Shown: positions 27,386-36,994, numbered from the stretch's first letter. The stretch: 64,000 nt of DNA from Zavarzinia marina (GCF_021568905.1 NZ_JAKGSB010000001.1:248001-312000), one strand, 5' to 3'. Notes: a model not told the origin generated them from the sequence alone. Made by a program: numbers and translations.

Positions 27386-27778
27386 TCAATGTTCGTGGCC
27401 GCAGGGGCTGAAGGTCTCCGCCGCGACGAGGCCGGTCTCGTCGGCCTTGCGGAAGAAGCAGGTGCGGGCGCCGGTGTGGCAGGCGGCGCCGGTCTGGTCG
27501 ACGATGGCGAGCAGCGTGTCGCCGTCGCAATCGACCCGCAATTCGTGGAGCACCTGGATGTGGCCCGACGTATCGCCCTTGCGCCACAATTGCCGGCGCG
27601 AGCGCGACCAATAGGTGACGCGGCCGGTGGTCAGGGTCTCGATCAGCGACTCCCGGTTCATCCACGCCATCATCAGCACCTCGCCGCCCTCGCGCGCCTG
27701 GGCGATGGCGGGGACGAGGCCGTCGGCGTCGAACCTCACGGTCGCGAGAAATTCGTCGATGGCTGCGGCGGAGGGCAT
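27386..27778 (-). CDS. hisI: Phosphoribosyl-AMP cyclohydrolase
   Basis: HisI opens the purine ring of phosphoribosyl-AMP in histidine biosynthesis. The 130-aa stand-alone enzyme (no HisE fusion) has [17 protein letters not shown] and the metal-binding segment [21 protein letters not shown] followed by TCFF. The three zinc cysteines and the DxDxD magnesium site known from the archaeal enzyme are all kept. It is divergent from a Zur-like gene, and a 13-bp palindrome lies 17 bp before its start, suggesting zinc-responsive control. Confidence 0.95.
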   Translation of the reverse strand: MPSAAAIDEFLATVRFDADGLVPAIAQAREGGEVLMMAWMNRESLIETLTTGRVTYWSRSRRQLWRKGDTSGHIQVLHELRVDCDGDTLLAIVDQTGAACHTGARTCFFRKADETGLVAAETFSPCGHEH

Positions 27779-27794
27779 GGTCCGGATCTCCACT

Positions 27795-27807
27795 GTGATA
27801 TTATCAC
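27795..27807. promoter_or_regulatory. Palindromic operator between hisI and the Zur-like gene
   Basis: GTGATA-T-TATCAC is a perfect 13-bp palindrome in the 72-bp gap between the divergent hisI and Fur-family genes. Fur-family sites are AT-rich palindromes with alternating A/T centres, so this is a good candidate site for the adjacent regulator, possibly controlling both genes. Confidence 0.6.
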
Positions 27808-27850
27808 GTGCCGTTCTAGCATTGGCGGGCGAAGCCCGTATAGTGGGGCG

Positions 27851-28324
27851 ATGATGCACGATCACGACCACGATCACGGCCATTGTATCGCCGACGCCCT
27901 GTCGCGGGCGGAGACGATCTGTGCCGACCGTGGCGCCCGTCTGACCGACCTGCGCCGACAGGTGTTCGAACTGGTGCTGGACAGCCATCGCCCGGTCGGG
28001 GCCTACGATCTCGTCGCGCGCCTGGGCGAGGCGGGCGGCAAGACGGTCGCGCCGCAGACCGTCTATCGCGCCCTCGACTTCCTGATCGAGCAGGGGCTGG
28101 TGCACCGCATCGCCTCCCTCAATGCCTTCGTCGGCTGCAGCCATCCCCAGGTCGCCCATGCCGGCCAGTTCATGATCTGCACCGGCTGCAACGAAGTCGC
28201 GGAATTGGGCGATCCCCATGCCGTCGACGACCTGGTGGCGCGCGCCGCCGCTCAGGGGTTCGCCGTGCAGACCGTCTCGGTCGAACTGACCGGGCTCTGC
28301 GCCGCCTGTCGGGCCGCGTCCTGA
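27851..28324 (+). CDS. zur: Fur-family regulator, probably zinc uptake regulator Zur
   Basis: A 157-aa Fur-family protein: winged helix with [25 protein letters not shown] and [14 protein letters not shown], a metal-sensing region including [15 protein letters not shown], and two CxxC pairs (CTGC and CAAC) for the structural zinc. The N-terminal HDHDHDHGH tract is a probable metal-binding tail. [10 protein letters not shown] resembles Zur more than Fur. It is divergent from zinc-dependent hisI. Zur versus another Fur-family member is inferred. Confidence 0.8.
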   Translation: MMHDHDHDHGHCIADALSRAETICADRGARLTDLRRQVFELVLDSHRPVGAYDLVARLGEAGGKTVAPQTVYRALDFLIEQGLVHRIASLNAFVGCSHPQVAHAGQFMICTGCNEVAELGDPHAVDDLVARAAAQGFAVQTVSVELTGLCAACRAAS

Positions 28325-28403
28325 TCCTGTCCTCGTCGTAGTCCAGCCGGGGGATGCGAGTCCTCCGCGATCATCGGACCCTGCCGTCAAACGGGAGGGC
28401 GAG

Positions 28404-29234
28404 ATGCGGGCGGAAACATCCCTGACGGGCAAGGTGGCGGTGGTCACGGGCGGCAGCGGCGGCATCGGTCTCGCGTGCGCGGCGCGGCTGGCGCAGGACG
28501 GCGCGGCGATCGTCCTGATGGCGAGGCGCGAGGCGGAACTGGCGGCGGCACGCGACCGCCTGATCGAGGCCTTTCCCGAAACGCGCGTCGCGATCTCGCC
28601 CGGCGATGCCGAAAGGCCGGCGGACGTCGCCCGGGCGATGGAGACGGCGCGGCGCCTCGGCGGGCTTGACATCGTGGTCGCCACGGTCGGCGGCAGCATG
28701 GGCCATCGGCCGATCGCCCTGCACGACGCCGACAGTTTCCGGGCGGTGATCGACCGCAATCTGACCAGTGCCTTCATCGCCATCAGCCAGGCCCTGCCGC
28801 GCATGGACCGTGGCGGCGCCATCGTCTGCATCTCGTCGGTCTGCGCCAGTCTGCCCTCGACCTTCCTGACTCCCTATTGCGCGGCGAAGGCGGGGCTGGA
28901 GGCGCTGGTGACCGGCGCCGCCAAGGAATGCGCGCGCCTCGGCGTCACCGTGAACGCCGTCCGGCCCGGCATGACGCGGGCGGCCGGCGTCCAATCCATG
29001 TTCGGCGAGAAGATCATGGCCGATCGGGCGCGGGAGCTGATCCCCCTCGGCGGCCCCGGCGATCCAAGCGCCGTCGCCGAGGCGGTGCGCTATTTCGCCG
29101 GCGCCGCCTGGGTCACGGGCCAGAGCTTCGCGGTCGACGGCGGCTCGGAACTGGCGCTCAATCCGGTGGTCGACAATGCCGATGCCGAACTCTTCGGCAA
29201 GGATTGGCCGGCGCCATGGGGCGATCCGATCTGA
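28404..29234 (+). CDS. Short-chain dehydrogenase/reductase (SDR)
   Basis: The 276-aa product has the classical SDR motifs: nucleotide-binding TGGSGGIG (about 15-22), catalytic Ser in CISSVCAS, and YCAAK (about 162-166). Note GGSMGHRP where many relatives have NNAG. The C-terminus has the usual GQSFAVDGG segment followed by about 20 extra residues. The substrate is unknown. The gene is single on its strand, between the Zur-like gene and a palindromic repeat. Confidence 0.88.
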   Translation: MRAETSLTGKVAVVTGGSGGIGLACAARLAQDGAAIVLMARREAELAAARDRLIEAFPETRVAISPGDAERPADVARAMETARRLGGLDIVVATVGGSMGHRPIALHDADSFRAVIDRNLTSAFIAISQALPRMDRGGAIVCISSVCASLPSTFLTPYCAAKAGLEALVTGAAKECARLGVTVNAVRPGMTRAAGVQSMFGEKIMADRARELIPLGGPGDPSAVAEAVRYFAGAAWVTGQSFAVDGGSELALNPVVDNADAELFGKDWPAPWGDPI

Positions 29235-29245
29235 CCACCCACAGA

Positions 29246-29275
29246 CCGTCATCCCGGCCTTCGCCGGGATGACGG
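29246..29275. repeat. Dispersed palindromic repeat (copy 3)
   Basis: CCGTCATCCCGGC-CTTC-GCCGGGATGACGG, a perfect 13-bp stem with a CTTC loop, between the convergent SDR and cystathionine beta-lyase genes. Confidence 0.95.
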
Positions 29276-29290
29276 TGCAGGAGGTCGAGA

Positions 29291-30478
29291 TCAGGCCGCC
29301 GCCATCCGGGCGAAGCCGGCTTCGAGATCCTCGATCAGGTCGGCGACGTCTTCCAGCCCGGCGTGGAAGCGGAGCAGGGGGCCGTCCTCGGTCCAGGGGC
29401 GGGCGGTGCGCAGTTTCTCCGGGTGCTGGGGAATGCACAGGCTCTCGTAGCCGCCCCAGGACCAGCCCATGCCGAAACATTCGAGGCCGTCGAGGAAGGC
29501 CGCGAGCTTGTCCCGCGAGATCGGGTGCAGCAGGGCGCCGAAGAGGCCGCTGGCACCCGTGAAGTCACGTTTCCACAGCGCGTGGCCCGGATCCTCGGCC
29601 AGGGCGGGGTGGAGGACGCGCTTCACCTCCGGCCTTGCCTGGAGCCAGCGCGCGAGCGCGATCCCCGTCTCCTGGTGGCGGGCCAGGCGAACGGCCAGGG
29701 TGCGCAACCCGCGCTGGGCCAGATACATGTCGTCCGGCCCGGTCAGGATGCCGAGGTCGCCCGCCGCCTTTTCGATCCGGGGGAACACGGCCTCATTGGC
29801 CGAAACGGTGCCGAGCATGGCGTCGGAATGGCCGACGATGTATTTCGTGCCGGCCTGGATCGAGACGTCGACGCCGAGCAGGATCGGCTTGAAGAAATAG
29901 GGCGAGGCCCAGGTGTTGTCGATCAGGGTGACCACTTCGTGATCGGCGGCCTTGGCGGCGCCGACGATCGCCGGCACGTCCTGGACCTCGAAGGTCAAGG
30001 AGCCCGGGCTCTCCATGAATATGGCCCTTGTGTTCGGGCGAATCAGCGTCGCGATGCCGGCGCCGGCCAGCGGATCGTAATAGGTCGTCTCGATGCCGAG
30101 CTTGCGCAGCATGCCGTTACAGAGGTTGCGGGTCGGGCCGTAGACGGTGTCGACCATCAGCAGATGGTCGCCGCTTTGGAGAACCGCCAGGAGGGCGATG
30201 GCGACTGCCGCGAGGCCCGAGGGGGTGATGGCGCAACCGGCGCCACCCTCGATGCCCGCGACCGCCTCCGAAAGGGCGAAACTGGTGGGCGTGCCGCGCC
30301 GGCCATAGACCATGCGGCGGGGATCGTCGCTCGGCCTCTGCGCGGCCTCGATCGTGTCGAGGGTCGGGAACAGGACGGTCGAGGCGTGATAGACGGGCGG
30401 GTTGACCGCGCCCTTCTGTTCTTCCGGATGCCGGCCCAGGTGGATGACGTCGGTATCGGGGCGGTTCTTGCGCGACAC
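29291..30478 (-). CDS. metC: Cystathionine beta-lyase (MetC-like, PLP-dependent)
   Basis: A 395-aa Cys/Met-metabolism PLP enzyme that converts cystathionine to homocysteine. The PLP lysine is Lys212 in QAGTKYIVGHSD; IDNTWASPYFF and FGMGWSWGGYESL are typical of the MetC branch. The start is GTG at 30478, with AAGGAG about 10 bp upstream; the frame stays open upstream but lacks a better start. Separation from cystathionine gamma-synthase and gamma-lyase rests on the Trp-Ser-Trp-Gly-Gly context and is fairly secure. It is divergent from aapJ. Confidence 0.88.
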   Translation of the reverse strand: MSRKNRPDTDVIHLGRHPEEQKGAVNPPVYHASTVLFPTLDTIEAAQRPSDDPRRMVYGRRGTPTSFALSEAVAGIEGGAGCAITPSGLAAVAIALLAVLQSGDHLLMVDTVYGPTRNLCNGMLRKLGIETTYYDPLAGAGIATLIRPNTRAIFMESPGSLTFEVQDVPAIVGAAKAADHEVVTLIDNTWASPYFFKPILLGVDVSIQAGTKYIVGHSDAMLGTVSANEAVFPRIEKAAGDLGILTGPDDMYLAQRGLRTLAVRLARHQETGIALARWLQARPEVKRVLHPALAEDPGHALWKRDFTGASGLFGALLHPISRDKLAAFLDGLECFGMGWSWGGYESLCIPQHPEKLRTARPWTEDGPLLRFHAGLEDVADLIEDLEAGFARMAAA

Positions 30479-30710
30479 GGGTGAGGACTCCTTGGATCGA
30501 TCCACCGTTGATAGCGCAAGGGTGCCCGCCCTGTCGCCGGTATTGGCGCGCCCAAATTTCAGGCGGTTCCGCCAAGTCACTGTTGCGGCGCACAAAAAGT
30601 GATCATAACGGCTTGGCAAGGCGCGCGAATGGCTGCTAGCGTGTTGGCCGTGACCGATTTGCATCGAGACAAATATCGGCCACGGCCACAGCCAAAGGGG
30701 GCTTTCTGAT

Positions 30711-31727
30711 ATGAACAAGCTGAGCCAGTTCACGATCGGCGCGATGCTCGCGCTCGGTTCGGTGACCGCAGCCCAAGCCGCTACGCTCGACGACGTGAAG
30801 GAGAAGGGGTTCGTACAGTGCGGTGTGAGCACCGGCCTCGCTGGCTTCTCGGCGCCGGACGACAAGGGCAACTACTCGGGCCTCGACGTCGACGTCTGCA
30901 AGGCGGTGGCTGCCGCGGTTTTCGGTGATGCCACCAAGGTCAAGTTCACGCCGCTGACCGCGAAGGAGCGTTTCACCGCTCTGCAGTCGGGCGAAGTCGA
31001 CATGCTGTCGCGCAACACCACCTGGACCCTGAACCGCGATACGGCTCAGGGTCTTTCGTTTACGGGCGTCACCTATTACGACGGCCAGGGCTTCATGGTG
31101 CGCAAGGACCTCGGCATCAAGAGCGCCAAGGAACTGGCGGGCGCCTCGGTCTGCACCGAGACGGGCACCACGACCGAACTGAACCTCGCCGACTATTTCA
31201 AGACCCACGGCATGGAATACACCGTGGTCGCTCTCGGTTCGAACTCGGAGGCGGTCGCCGCCTATGACTCGGGCCGCTGCGACGTCTATACGACGGACGC
31301 CTCGGGTCTCTACGCGACCCGCATCGCGCTCGAGGATCCGACCGCCCACATGGTGCTGCCGGAAATCATCTCGAAGGAGCCGCTGGGCCCCGTCGTCCGC
31401 CAGGGCGACAGCCAGTGGTTCAACGTCGTGAAGTGGTCGCTCTACGCCATGGTCGCGGCCGAGGAATACGGCGTCACGATGGCCAATGTCGACGAGATGA
31501 AGGAGTCGAAGAACCCCGAGGTGAAGCGTCTGCTCGGCGCCGAGGGCGAGTTCGGCACCCCGATGGGCCTGCCGAACGATTGGGCCTATCAGATCGTCAA
31601 GCAGCTCGGCAACTACGGCGAGGCGTTCGAGCGCAACGTCGGTGAAGGTTCGCCGCTGAAGATCGATCGCGGCATCAATGCCCTCTGGACCGAGGGCGGC
31701 CTGCAGTACGCTCCGCCCTTCCGCTGA
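30711..31727 (+). CDS. aapJ: General L-amino-acid ABC transporter, periplasmic binding protein
   Basis: The 338-aa binding protein of an AapJQMP/BztABCD-type importer, which takes up glutamate, glutamine, aspartate and other amino acids. A Sec signal ends at AQA-A (about residue 23). The mature protein has GVSTGLAGFSAPDDKGNYSG and GLDVDVCKAVAAAVFGD, typical of the family. An AAGGGGG ribosome site precedes the ATG. The 232-bp gap to the divergent metC gene holds a TTGGCA at 30613 but no convincing -10 box. Confidence 0.93.
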   Translation: MNKLSQFTIGAMLALGSVTAAQAATLDDVKEKGFVQCGVSTGLAGFSAPDDKGNYSGLDVDVCKAVAAAVFGDATKVKFTPLTAKERFTALQSGEVDMLSRNTTWTLNRDTAQGLSFTGVTYYDGQGFMVRKDLGIKSAKELAGASVCTETGTTTELNLADYFKTHGMEYTVVALGSNSEAVAAYDSGRCDVYTTDASGLYATRIALEDPTAHMVLPEIISKEPLGPVVRQGDSQWFNVVKWSLYAMVAAEEYGVTMANVDEMKESKNPEVKRLLGAEGEFGTPMGLPNDWAYQIVKQLGNYGEAFERNVGEGSPLKIDRGINALWTEGGLQYAPPFR

Positions 31728-31754
31728 TCGCGGACGGCCGAGTACGGAAACAAG

Positions 31755-31792
31755 CGCGGCGCATTCAGGGGGAGACCTCGGGATGCGCCGCG
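31755..31792 (+). other. Intercistronic hairpin between aapJ and aapQ
   Basis: CGCGGCGCAT (31755-31764) pairs perfectly with ATGCGCCGCG (31783-31792) across an 18-nt loop, and CTTTT follows closely. Such hairpins after binding-protein genes stabilise the upstream mRNA and partly stop transcription, giving excess binding protein over permease. Confidence 0.75.
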
Positions 31793-31839
31793 TCGCTTTT
31801 GGGGCCCCACTGGTGTCGTGGGGTGTGCGGGGGTGAAAG

Positions 31840-33030
31840 ATGGCGAAAGACGGCGCTGCCGCGGGTGATACCCAAAAAACATCGATGATGAACGATCCGG
31901 CCGTCCGGTCGATCGTCTTCCAGGTCGTGCTGCTCGGACTCGTGGTGTTCGTCGGCTGGTACCTGTTCCACAACACGACGCAGAATCTGGCCAGCCGCAA
32001 CATCGCATCCGGTTTCGGATTCCTGGAGCAGCCCGCCGGTTTCGACATCATCCAGTCGCTCATCCCCTTCAGCCAGTCGGCGACCTATGGCGACGCCTTC
32101 GTCGTCGCCCTGCTGAACACCCTGCTGATCTCGGCGATCGGCATCGTGATCGCCACCGTCGTCGGCTTCGTCGTCGGCATCGCCCGGCTTTCGGACAATT
32201 GGATCGTCGCGCGTCTCGCCACCGTCTATGTCGAGACCCTGCGCAACATCCCGCTGCTGCTGCAGATCTTCTTCTGGTATTTCGCGGTGCTGCGCGCCCT
32301 GCCGGGGCCGCGCGATTCCTACACGATCATGGACGTCTTCTTCCTCAACCAGCGCGGCTTCTACGGGCCGGCGCCGGTGATGGAGGACGGCTTCTGGACC
32401 ATTCCGGTGGCCCTGATCCTCGGCATCGCCATCGCCGTCGCCGTCTCGATCTGGGCCAAGAAGCGCCTGATGGCGACGGGCAAGCAGTTCCATTCCTTCT
32501 GGGTCGGGCTCGCCGTCATCATCGGCCTGCCGGTGCTGGCGGCCCTCGTCACCGGCGTCCCCTTCACCTGGGAATATCCGGCGCTCAAGGGCTTCAATTT
32601 CCAGGGCGGCGTGGTCATGATCCCCGAATTCATGGCGGTCCTGTTCGCGCTGTCGCTCTATACGGCGTCCTTCATCGCCGAGGTGGTGCGCTCCGGCATT
32701 CTCGCGGTCTCCAAGGGCCAGAGCGAGGCGGCCCATGCGCTGGGTATCCGTCAGGGCCTGACGCTGCGCCTCGTGGTCATTCCCCAGGCGCTGCGGGTCA
32801 TGATCCCGCCGCTGACCAGCCAATATCTGAACCTGCTGAAGAACTCGTCGCTGGGTGCCGCGGTCGGCTATCCCGAACTGGTGGCCGTGGTCGCCGGCAC
32901 GGTGCTGAACCAGACCGGCCAGGCGATCGAGGTGATCGCCCTCACCATGGCGGTCTATCTGACCTTCAGCCTGCTCATTTCCCTGTTCATGAACTGGTAC
33001 AACGCCCGCAAGGCGTTGGTGGAACGGTAA
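31840..33030 (+). CDS. aapQ: General L-amino-acid ABC transporter permease AapQ/BztB
   Basis: The 396-aa permease has the unusually long layout of AapQ: a membrane segment near the N-terminus, the HisM-type core (VALLNTLLISAIGIVIATVV), a large insert (about 150-250) and the EAA loop SEAAHALGIRQGLTLRLVVI (about 300). NYLNLLKNSSLGAAVGYPEL-like sequence near the end is typical of polar amino-acid permeases. It pairs with AapM as a heterodimer. Confidence 0.93.
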   Translation: MAKDGAAAGDTQKTSMMNDPAVRSIVFQVVLLGLVVFVGWYLFHNTTQNLASRNIASGFGFLEQPAGFDIIQSLIPFSQSATYGDAFVVALLNTLLISAIGIVIATVVGFVVGIARLSDNWIVARLATVYVETLRNIPLLLQIFFWYFAVLRALPGPRDSYTIMDVFFLNQRGFYGPAPVMEDGFWTIPVALILGIAIAVAVSIWAKKRLMATGKQFHSFWVGLAVIIGLPVLAALVTGVPFTWEYPALKGFNFQGGVVMIPEFMAVLFALSLYTASFIAEVVRSGILAVSKGQSEAAHALGIRQGLTLRLVVIPQALRVMIPPLTSQYLNLLKNSSLGAAVGYPELVAVVAGTVLNQTGQAIEVIALTMAVYLTFSLLISLFMNWYNARKALVER

Positions 33031-33045
33031 GGGGGAGGGAACATC

Positions 33046-34161
33046 ATGTCGAACGCATCCGACCCCATCGTCTTCACCCCGACGCCCGCCCAGCCGCCGC
33101 CGGCCAATACGGTCGGCGTGGTCGGCTGGCTGCGCGCCAACCTGTTCAACGGCTGGTTCAACTCGCTGCTGACGGTTCTCTCGGTCTATCTGCTCTATGT
33201 GACGATCCCGCCGCTGCTCGACTGGCTGTTCCTCTCGGCCACGGTGTCGGGCACCGACCGCTCGGCCTGCGAAGGGGCCGACGGCGCGTGCTGGACCTTC
33301 ATCAAGATGCGCTTCAACCAGATCCTGTTCGGCTTCTATCCGGACGGCGAGCAATGGCGGCCGATCGCGACCTTCGTCATCGGCTTCGGGGCGCTGATCT
33401 CCACCGTCTTCCCGTCGAAGGCGCGGAAGTGGACGGTGCTGTTCCTGCTCACGCTCTATCCGGTGCTGGCCTTCTTCCTGCTTTCGGGCGGCTATTTCGG
33501 CCTGGAAGAGGTCGAGACCGCGAAATGGGGCGGCCTGACCGTGACCCTGGTGGTTTCGGTCACCGGCATCGTCGCCTCCTTCCCGATCGGCATCGTGCTG
33601 GCGCTGGGCCGGCGCTCAAACATGCCGATCGTGCGTTCGGCCTGCGTCGTCTTCATCGAGGTGGTGCGCGGCGTGCCGCTGATCTCGGTGCTGTTCATGG
33701 CCTCGGTCATGCTGCCGCTGTTCCTGCCCGAGGGCATGAACTTCAACAAGCTGCTCCGGGCCCTGGTCGGCGTCACCCTGTTCACCGCCGCCTATATGGC
33801 GGAAGTGGTGCGCGGCGGCCTGCAGGCGGTGCCCAAGGGCCAGTACGAGGGCGCGGCGGCGCTGGGGCTCCGCTATTGGCAGATGATGATCCTGATCATC
33901 CTGCCCCAGGCCCTGAAGCTGGTGATCCCGTCGATCGTGAACAGCTTCATCTCGCTGTTCAAGGATACGACCCTCGTCTACATCGTCGGCCTGTTCGACG
34001 TCCTCGAAATCATCCGCGTCTCCACCAAGGACGCCAATTGGATCGGCTTCGAGAAGGAAGGCTATGTCTTTGCCGCCTTCATGTTCTGGATCTTCTGTTT
34101 CGCCATGTCGCGCGTCTCGCTCCGTATCGAGAAGCGCCTCGACACCAGCCACCGCAAGTGA
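33046..34161 (+). CDS. aapM: General L-amino-acid ABC transporter permease AapM/BztC
   Basis: The 371-aa second permease subunit. After a Pro-rich cytoplasmic start ([15 protein letters not shown]) there are about eight hydrophobic segments, a loop with a Cys pair ([10 protein letters not shown]), and the EAA loop [20 protein letters not shown] (about 266-285). It follows aapQ by 15 bp. [18 protein letters not shown] is a family motif of the HisM/GlnP class. Confidence 0.93.
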   Translation: MSNASDPIVFTPTPAQPPPANTVGVVGWLRANLFNGWFNSLLTVLSVYLLYVTIPPLLDWLFLSATVSGTDRSACEGADGACWTFIKMRFNQILFGFYPDGEQWRPIATFVIGFGALISTVFPSKARKWTVLFLLTLYPVLAFFLLSGGYFGLEEVETAKWGGLTVTLVVSVTGIVASFPIGIVLALGRRSNMPIVRSACVVFIEVVRGVPLISVLFMASVMLPLFLPEGMNFNKLLRALVGVTLFTAAYMAEVVRGGLQAVPKGQYEGAAALGLRYWQMMILIILPQALKLVIPSIVNSFISLFKDTTLVYIVGLFDVLEIIRVSTKDANWIGFEKEGYVFAAFMFWIFCFAMSRVSLRIEKRLDTSHRK

Positions 34162-34177
34162 CGGAGTGCCCCGACCG

Positions 34178-34939
34178 ATGACCACCGAAAATCCCGCCGC
34201 TTCGGAAAAGCTCGCCGTCGAACTGGTCGACGTGAACAAGTGGTATGGCGAGTTCCACGTGCTTCGCAACATCAACCTGTCGGTCTTCCGGGGCGAGCGC
34301 ATCGTCATCTGCGGCCCGTCCGGTTCCGGCAAATCGACCATGATCCGCTGCATCAACCGGCTGGAGGAACACCAGAAGGGCAAGATCATCGTCGACGGCA
34401 TCCAGCTGACCAACGACCTGAAGCGGATCGACGAGATCCGCCGCGAGGTCGGCATGGTGTTCCAGCACTTCAATCTGTTCCCGCATCTGACCGTGCTCCA
34501 GAACTGCACGCTGGCGCCCATCTATGTGCGCGGCATGCCGAAGAAGGACGCGGAAGAGATCGCCATGAAATATCTGACCCGGGTGCGCATCCCGGAGCAG
34601 GCGGACAAGTTCCCCGGCCAGCTTTCGGGCGGTCAGCAGCAGCGCGTGGCGATCGCCCGCTCGCTGTGCATGAGCCCCAAGATCATGCTGTTCGACGAGC
34701 CGACCTCCGCCCTCGATCCCGAGATGGTGAAGGAAGTGCTCGACACCATGGTGTCGCTGGCGGAAGAGGGCATGACCATGCTCTGCGTCACCCACGAGAT
34801 GGGTTTCGCCCGCCAGGTCGCCAACCGGGTGATCTTCATGGACCGGGGCGAGATCGTGGAGCAGAACGAGCCGAACGAATTCTTCTCCAATCCGCGCAGC
34901 GACCGCACCAGGCTGTTCCTGTCGCAGATCCTGCACTGA
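34178..34939 (+). CDS. aapP: General L-amino-acid ABC transporter ATP-binding protein AapP/BztD
   Basis: The 253-aa ATPase completes the aapJQMP operon. It has Walker A GPSGSGKS (about 46-53), Q-loop [10 protein letters not shown], signature [13 protein letters not shown], Walker B IMLFDEP and the polar-amino-acid-type ending [11 protein letters not shown]. It starts 16 bp after aapM and is followed by a strong terminator. Confidence 0.95.
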   Translation: MTTENPAASEKLAVELVDVNKWYGEFHVLRNINLSVFRGERIVICGPSGSGKSTMIRCINRLEEHQKGKIIVDGIQLTNDLKRIDEIRREVGMVFQHFNLFPHLTVLQNCTLAPIYVRGMPKKDAEEIAMKYLTRVRIPEQADKFPGQLSGGQQQRVAIARSLCMSPKIMLFDEPTSALDPEMVKEVLDTMVSLAEEGMTMLCVTHEMGFARQVANRVIFMDRGEIVEQNEPNEFFSNPRSDRTRLFLSQILH

Positions 34940-34953
34940 TCCGGGAAACGCGG

Positions 34954-34990
34954 CGCCGCCGGCGGGGCAGCCCCCGCCGGCGGCGTTTTC
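34954..34990 (+). terminator. Rho-independent terminator of aapJQMP
   Basis: A perfect 14-bp GC stem (34954-34967 and 34972-34985) with a CAGC loop is followed by TTTTC. It ends the transporter operon 15 bp after aapP. Confidence 0.92.
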
Positions 34991-35010
34991 GTTCCTGCTG
35001 TTCGGTGGCC

Positions 35011-35715
35011 CTATTGCTCGATGGCGATATCGGCCTCGGCCATGGCGCCCCAGAAACGGTAGCGCAGGCGATAATCGCCGATGGCGAGGCGATTGCCGGG
35101 AATGTCGATCTGATCGCGGGTGACCAGGGTCTCCCCCGGTTTCAGGATCGCTTCCGCGACGACCTGGGCGCAGAGATCGGCTTCCTTGGCCAGGATCACG
35201 ATGCCTTCGCCGCTCAGTATCTCCCACCGCGTCACCTCGCAGGGCGTGGCGGCGCTGAGATGGACTTCGTTACCGCCCTCGTTGCTCAGGCGCGCCTCCA
35301 CCGGCAGGCTGACGGCGGTGGCGGTGCGGGGCAGGCTTTCGGGCGTGCGCAGGTCGAGGCGGAGACCGGTATCGACCGGCGCCAGGCCGGGCGTGTGCAC
35401 GGGCGCCGGGCTCGGCGGCGGCGGCGGCGCGACCAGGACCGGCGCCACCGGAGTGATCTCGGGCAGGGGCACCGCCGTCACGATGCCGTCCTCGGTGCCG
35501 CCGATCACGGCGGGTGGCGGCACGCTTGCCGCTTCCGCCGACTCGGTGACGGCGGGCACGGTCGGCGGCAAGGGACGGCGCGACGGCATGACGGGCGGGG
35601 TCTTGGGCGGGGCGGGGCTGATGGACGCACTCGCCGGCGGCGGGGCTTCCGGTACGGGCACGCAGGCGGTGACCAGCAACGCCGAAATCGCGAGAATGGA
35701 AGCAGCCCTGACCAT
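35011..35715 (-). CDS. Pro-rich lipoprotein with C-terminal beta-sandwich-like domain
   Basis: The 234-aa product has a lipoprotein signal with lipobox LVTAC (Cys18), then about 95 residues rich in Pro, Ala and Val that look disordered (APPPASASISPAPPKTPP onward). The C-terminal 110 residues (VDTGLRLDLRTPESL to the end) alternate hydrophobic and polar residues as in an Ig-like beta-sandwich and contain two cysteines. I do not recognise a named family. It is probably an envelope-anchored protein with a spacer. No operon partner is clear. Confidence 0.65.
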   Translation of the reverse strand: MVRAASILAISALLVTACVPVPEAPPPASASISPAPPKTPPVMPSRRPLPPTVPAVTESAEAASVPPPAVIGGTEDGIVTAVPLPEITPVAPVLVAPPPPPSPAPVHTPGLAPVDTGLRLDLRTPESLPRTATAVSLPVEARLSNEGGNEVHLSAATPCEVTRWEILSGEGIVILAKEADLCAQVVAEAILKPGETLVTRDQIDIPGNRLAIGDYRLRYRFWGAMAEADIAIEQ

Positions 35716-35811
35716 GGCGACAAGGGACCCTTTCCGGGGCCTTCGGTCAAGCGTCTTGTGCGCCGGCGGGCAAGCGCGGCGCCCGCGCCGCGTCCGCCGT
35801 GCCGCCGGTCG

Positions 35812-36615
35812 TCAGGGCTTTTCGCCGGCCTCGATGCGCAGGGGCTGCCAGCCGTCCGGGCCAAGTCCCTCCAGCGGCTGATAGCGGGCCTTGTAGACCA
35901 TCTTGCGGCAGCCCTCGATCCAATAGCCGAGGTAGACATAGGGCAGGCCGAGGATACGTGCCCGTTCGATCTGGCTGAGCACGACATTGGTGCCGAGCGA
36001 GCGGGTCTCGTCGTCCGGATCGAAGAAGGAATAGACGAGGGAAAGGCCGTCGGCCAGGCGGTCGACCAGGCAGGCCGCCAGCAGTTGATCGTCGCCGTCG
36101 CGGTACTCCGCGACATGGGTGTCGATCGGGCTGTCCTCGATCATGGCGGCGAAGTCCAGCGCGTCCATCTCCACCATGCCGCCGCCGGGGTGGCGCGCCT
36201 CGAGATAGTGGCGCAGCAGGGCGAATTGTTCCTCGGTCGCGAAGGGTGGCACCTCGCGCAGGCGCAGGTCGGCGTTGCGCGTCCGGATGCGCCGCGAATT
36301 GCGCGAGAAGGTGAAGCGGTCCACCGGCACCCGGACCGAGACGCAGGCCTGACAGCCGTCGCAGGCGGGCTTATAGGCGATGCCCTGGCTGCGCCGGAAG
36401 CCGGCGTGGGTGAGGGCGTCGTTCAGGCCGACCGGATCGTCGCCGTTGAGGCGCGTGAAGACTTTCCGTTCCATCCGCCCGGGAAGATAGGGACAGGGGG
36501 CGGGGACGGTGACGAAGAAATAGGGAAAACGAACCGTGGGATGCTCGGTCAACGGCGCCTGTCTTTCTTCCAGATCCAGTCTCTCAATTCGACGCCCAAG
36601 GACCCGTCCTGTCAA
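35812..36615 (-). CDS. bpt: Aspartate/glutamate leucyltransferase (bacterial Ate1-like)
   Basis: Bpt transfers leucine from Leu-tRNA to proteins with N-terminal Asp or Glu, marking them for ClpS/ClpAP degradation. The 267-aa product has the family motifs PCPYLPGRMERKVFT, the Cys cluster ACDGCQACVSVRVPV (about 85-99), FSRNSRRIRTRNADL and LGYWIEGCRKMVYKARYQP. The start appears to be TTG at 36615: it has a GGTGGAG ribosome site, and no in-frame ATG precedes the conserved core. It follows a small gene by 18 bp. Confidence 0.92.
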   Translation of the reverse strand: MTGRVLGRRIERLDLEERQAPLTEHPTVRFPYFFVTVPAPCPYLPGRMERKVFTRLNGDDPVGLNDALTHAGFRRSQGIAYKPACDGCQACVSVRVPVDRFTFSRNSRRIRTRNADLRLREVPPFATEEQFALLRHYLEARHPGGGMVEMDALDFAAMIEDSPIDTHVAEYRDGDDQLLAACLVDRLADGLSLVYSFFDPDDETRSLGTNVVLSQIERARILGLPYVYLGYWIEGCRKMVYKARYQPLEGLGPDGWQPLRIEAGEKP

Positions 36616-36633
36616 CGCATCGCTCCACCAGGA

Positions 36634-36936
36634 TCACGCCGAATCCACCGGATCGGGGATCATGATCATGAATTCCTCCCCGCCTTCGGGGGTCCAGCCT
36701 TCCTCCATCTGATCGAGGAGGAAACCGATGCAGGTATTCGCCTGATGGCGGTAGTCCGTCATGGTCGCCTCGCGGACCTGTTCGGGGAAGAGGCAGCGCA
36801 CCAGGACCGAGACGTCGGTCTCGCCCCGCGACAGGCCGATGACGTATTCGACGCCTTCCCGCGCCGGCTCGTCGTCGATCATGATGGTCGCGTGGAACGC
36901 ATCCTGGACCCTGAAACCCCATTCCGTTACGGACAT
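36634..36936 (-). CDS. Small acidic hypothetical protein
   Basis: A 100-aa acidic protein beginning MSVTEWGFRVQDAFHATIMI. No known domain, signal or membrane segment is recognisable. GGAGAG lies just before the ATG, which is why I prefer this start to one 60 bp upstream that would overlap the divergent oxidase gene. It precedes bpt on the same strand with an 18-bp gap and is likely co-transcribed. Confidence 0.65.
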   Translation of the reverse strand: MSVTEWGFRVQDAFHATIMIDDEPAREGVEYVIGLSRGETDVSVLVRCLFPEQVREATMTDYRHQANTCIGFLLDQMEEGWTPEGGEEFMIMIPDPVDSA

Positions 36937-36994
36937 ACCTGCTCTCCATGCGTGCGGGCTTGACGGGAAAGGATGCCCCGGCGAGCTTGGCGCC

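Noticed and set aside
30479-30610. A SAM-II riboswitch in front of the cystathionine beta-lyase gene
   Set aside because: The upstream sequence was read on the minus strand and shows no SAM-II-like core or pseudoknot arrangement.
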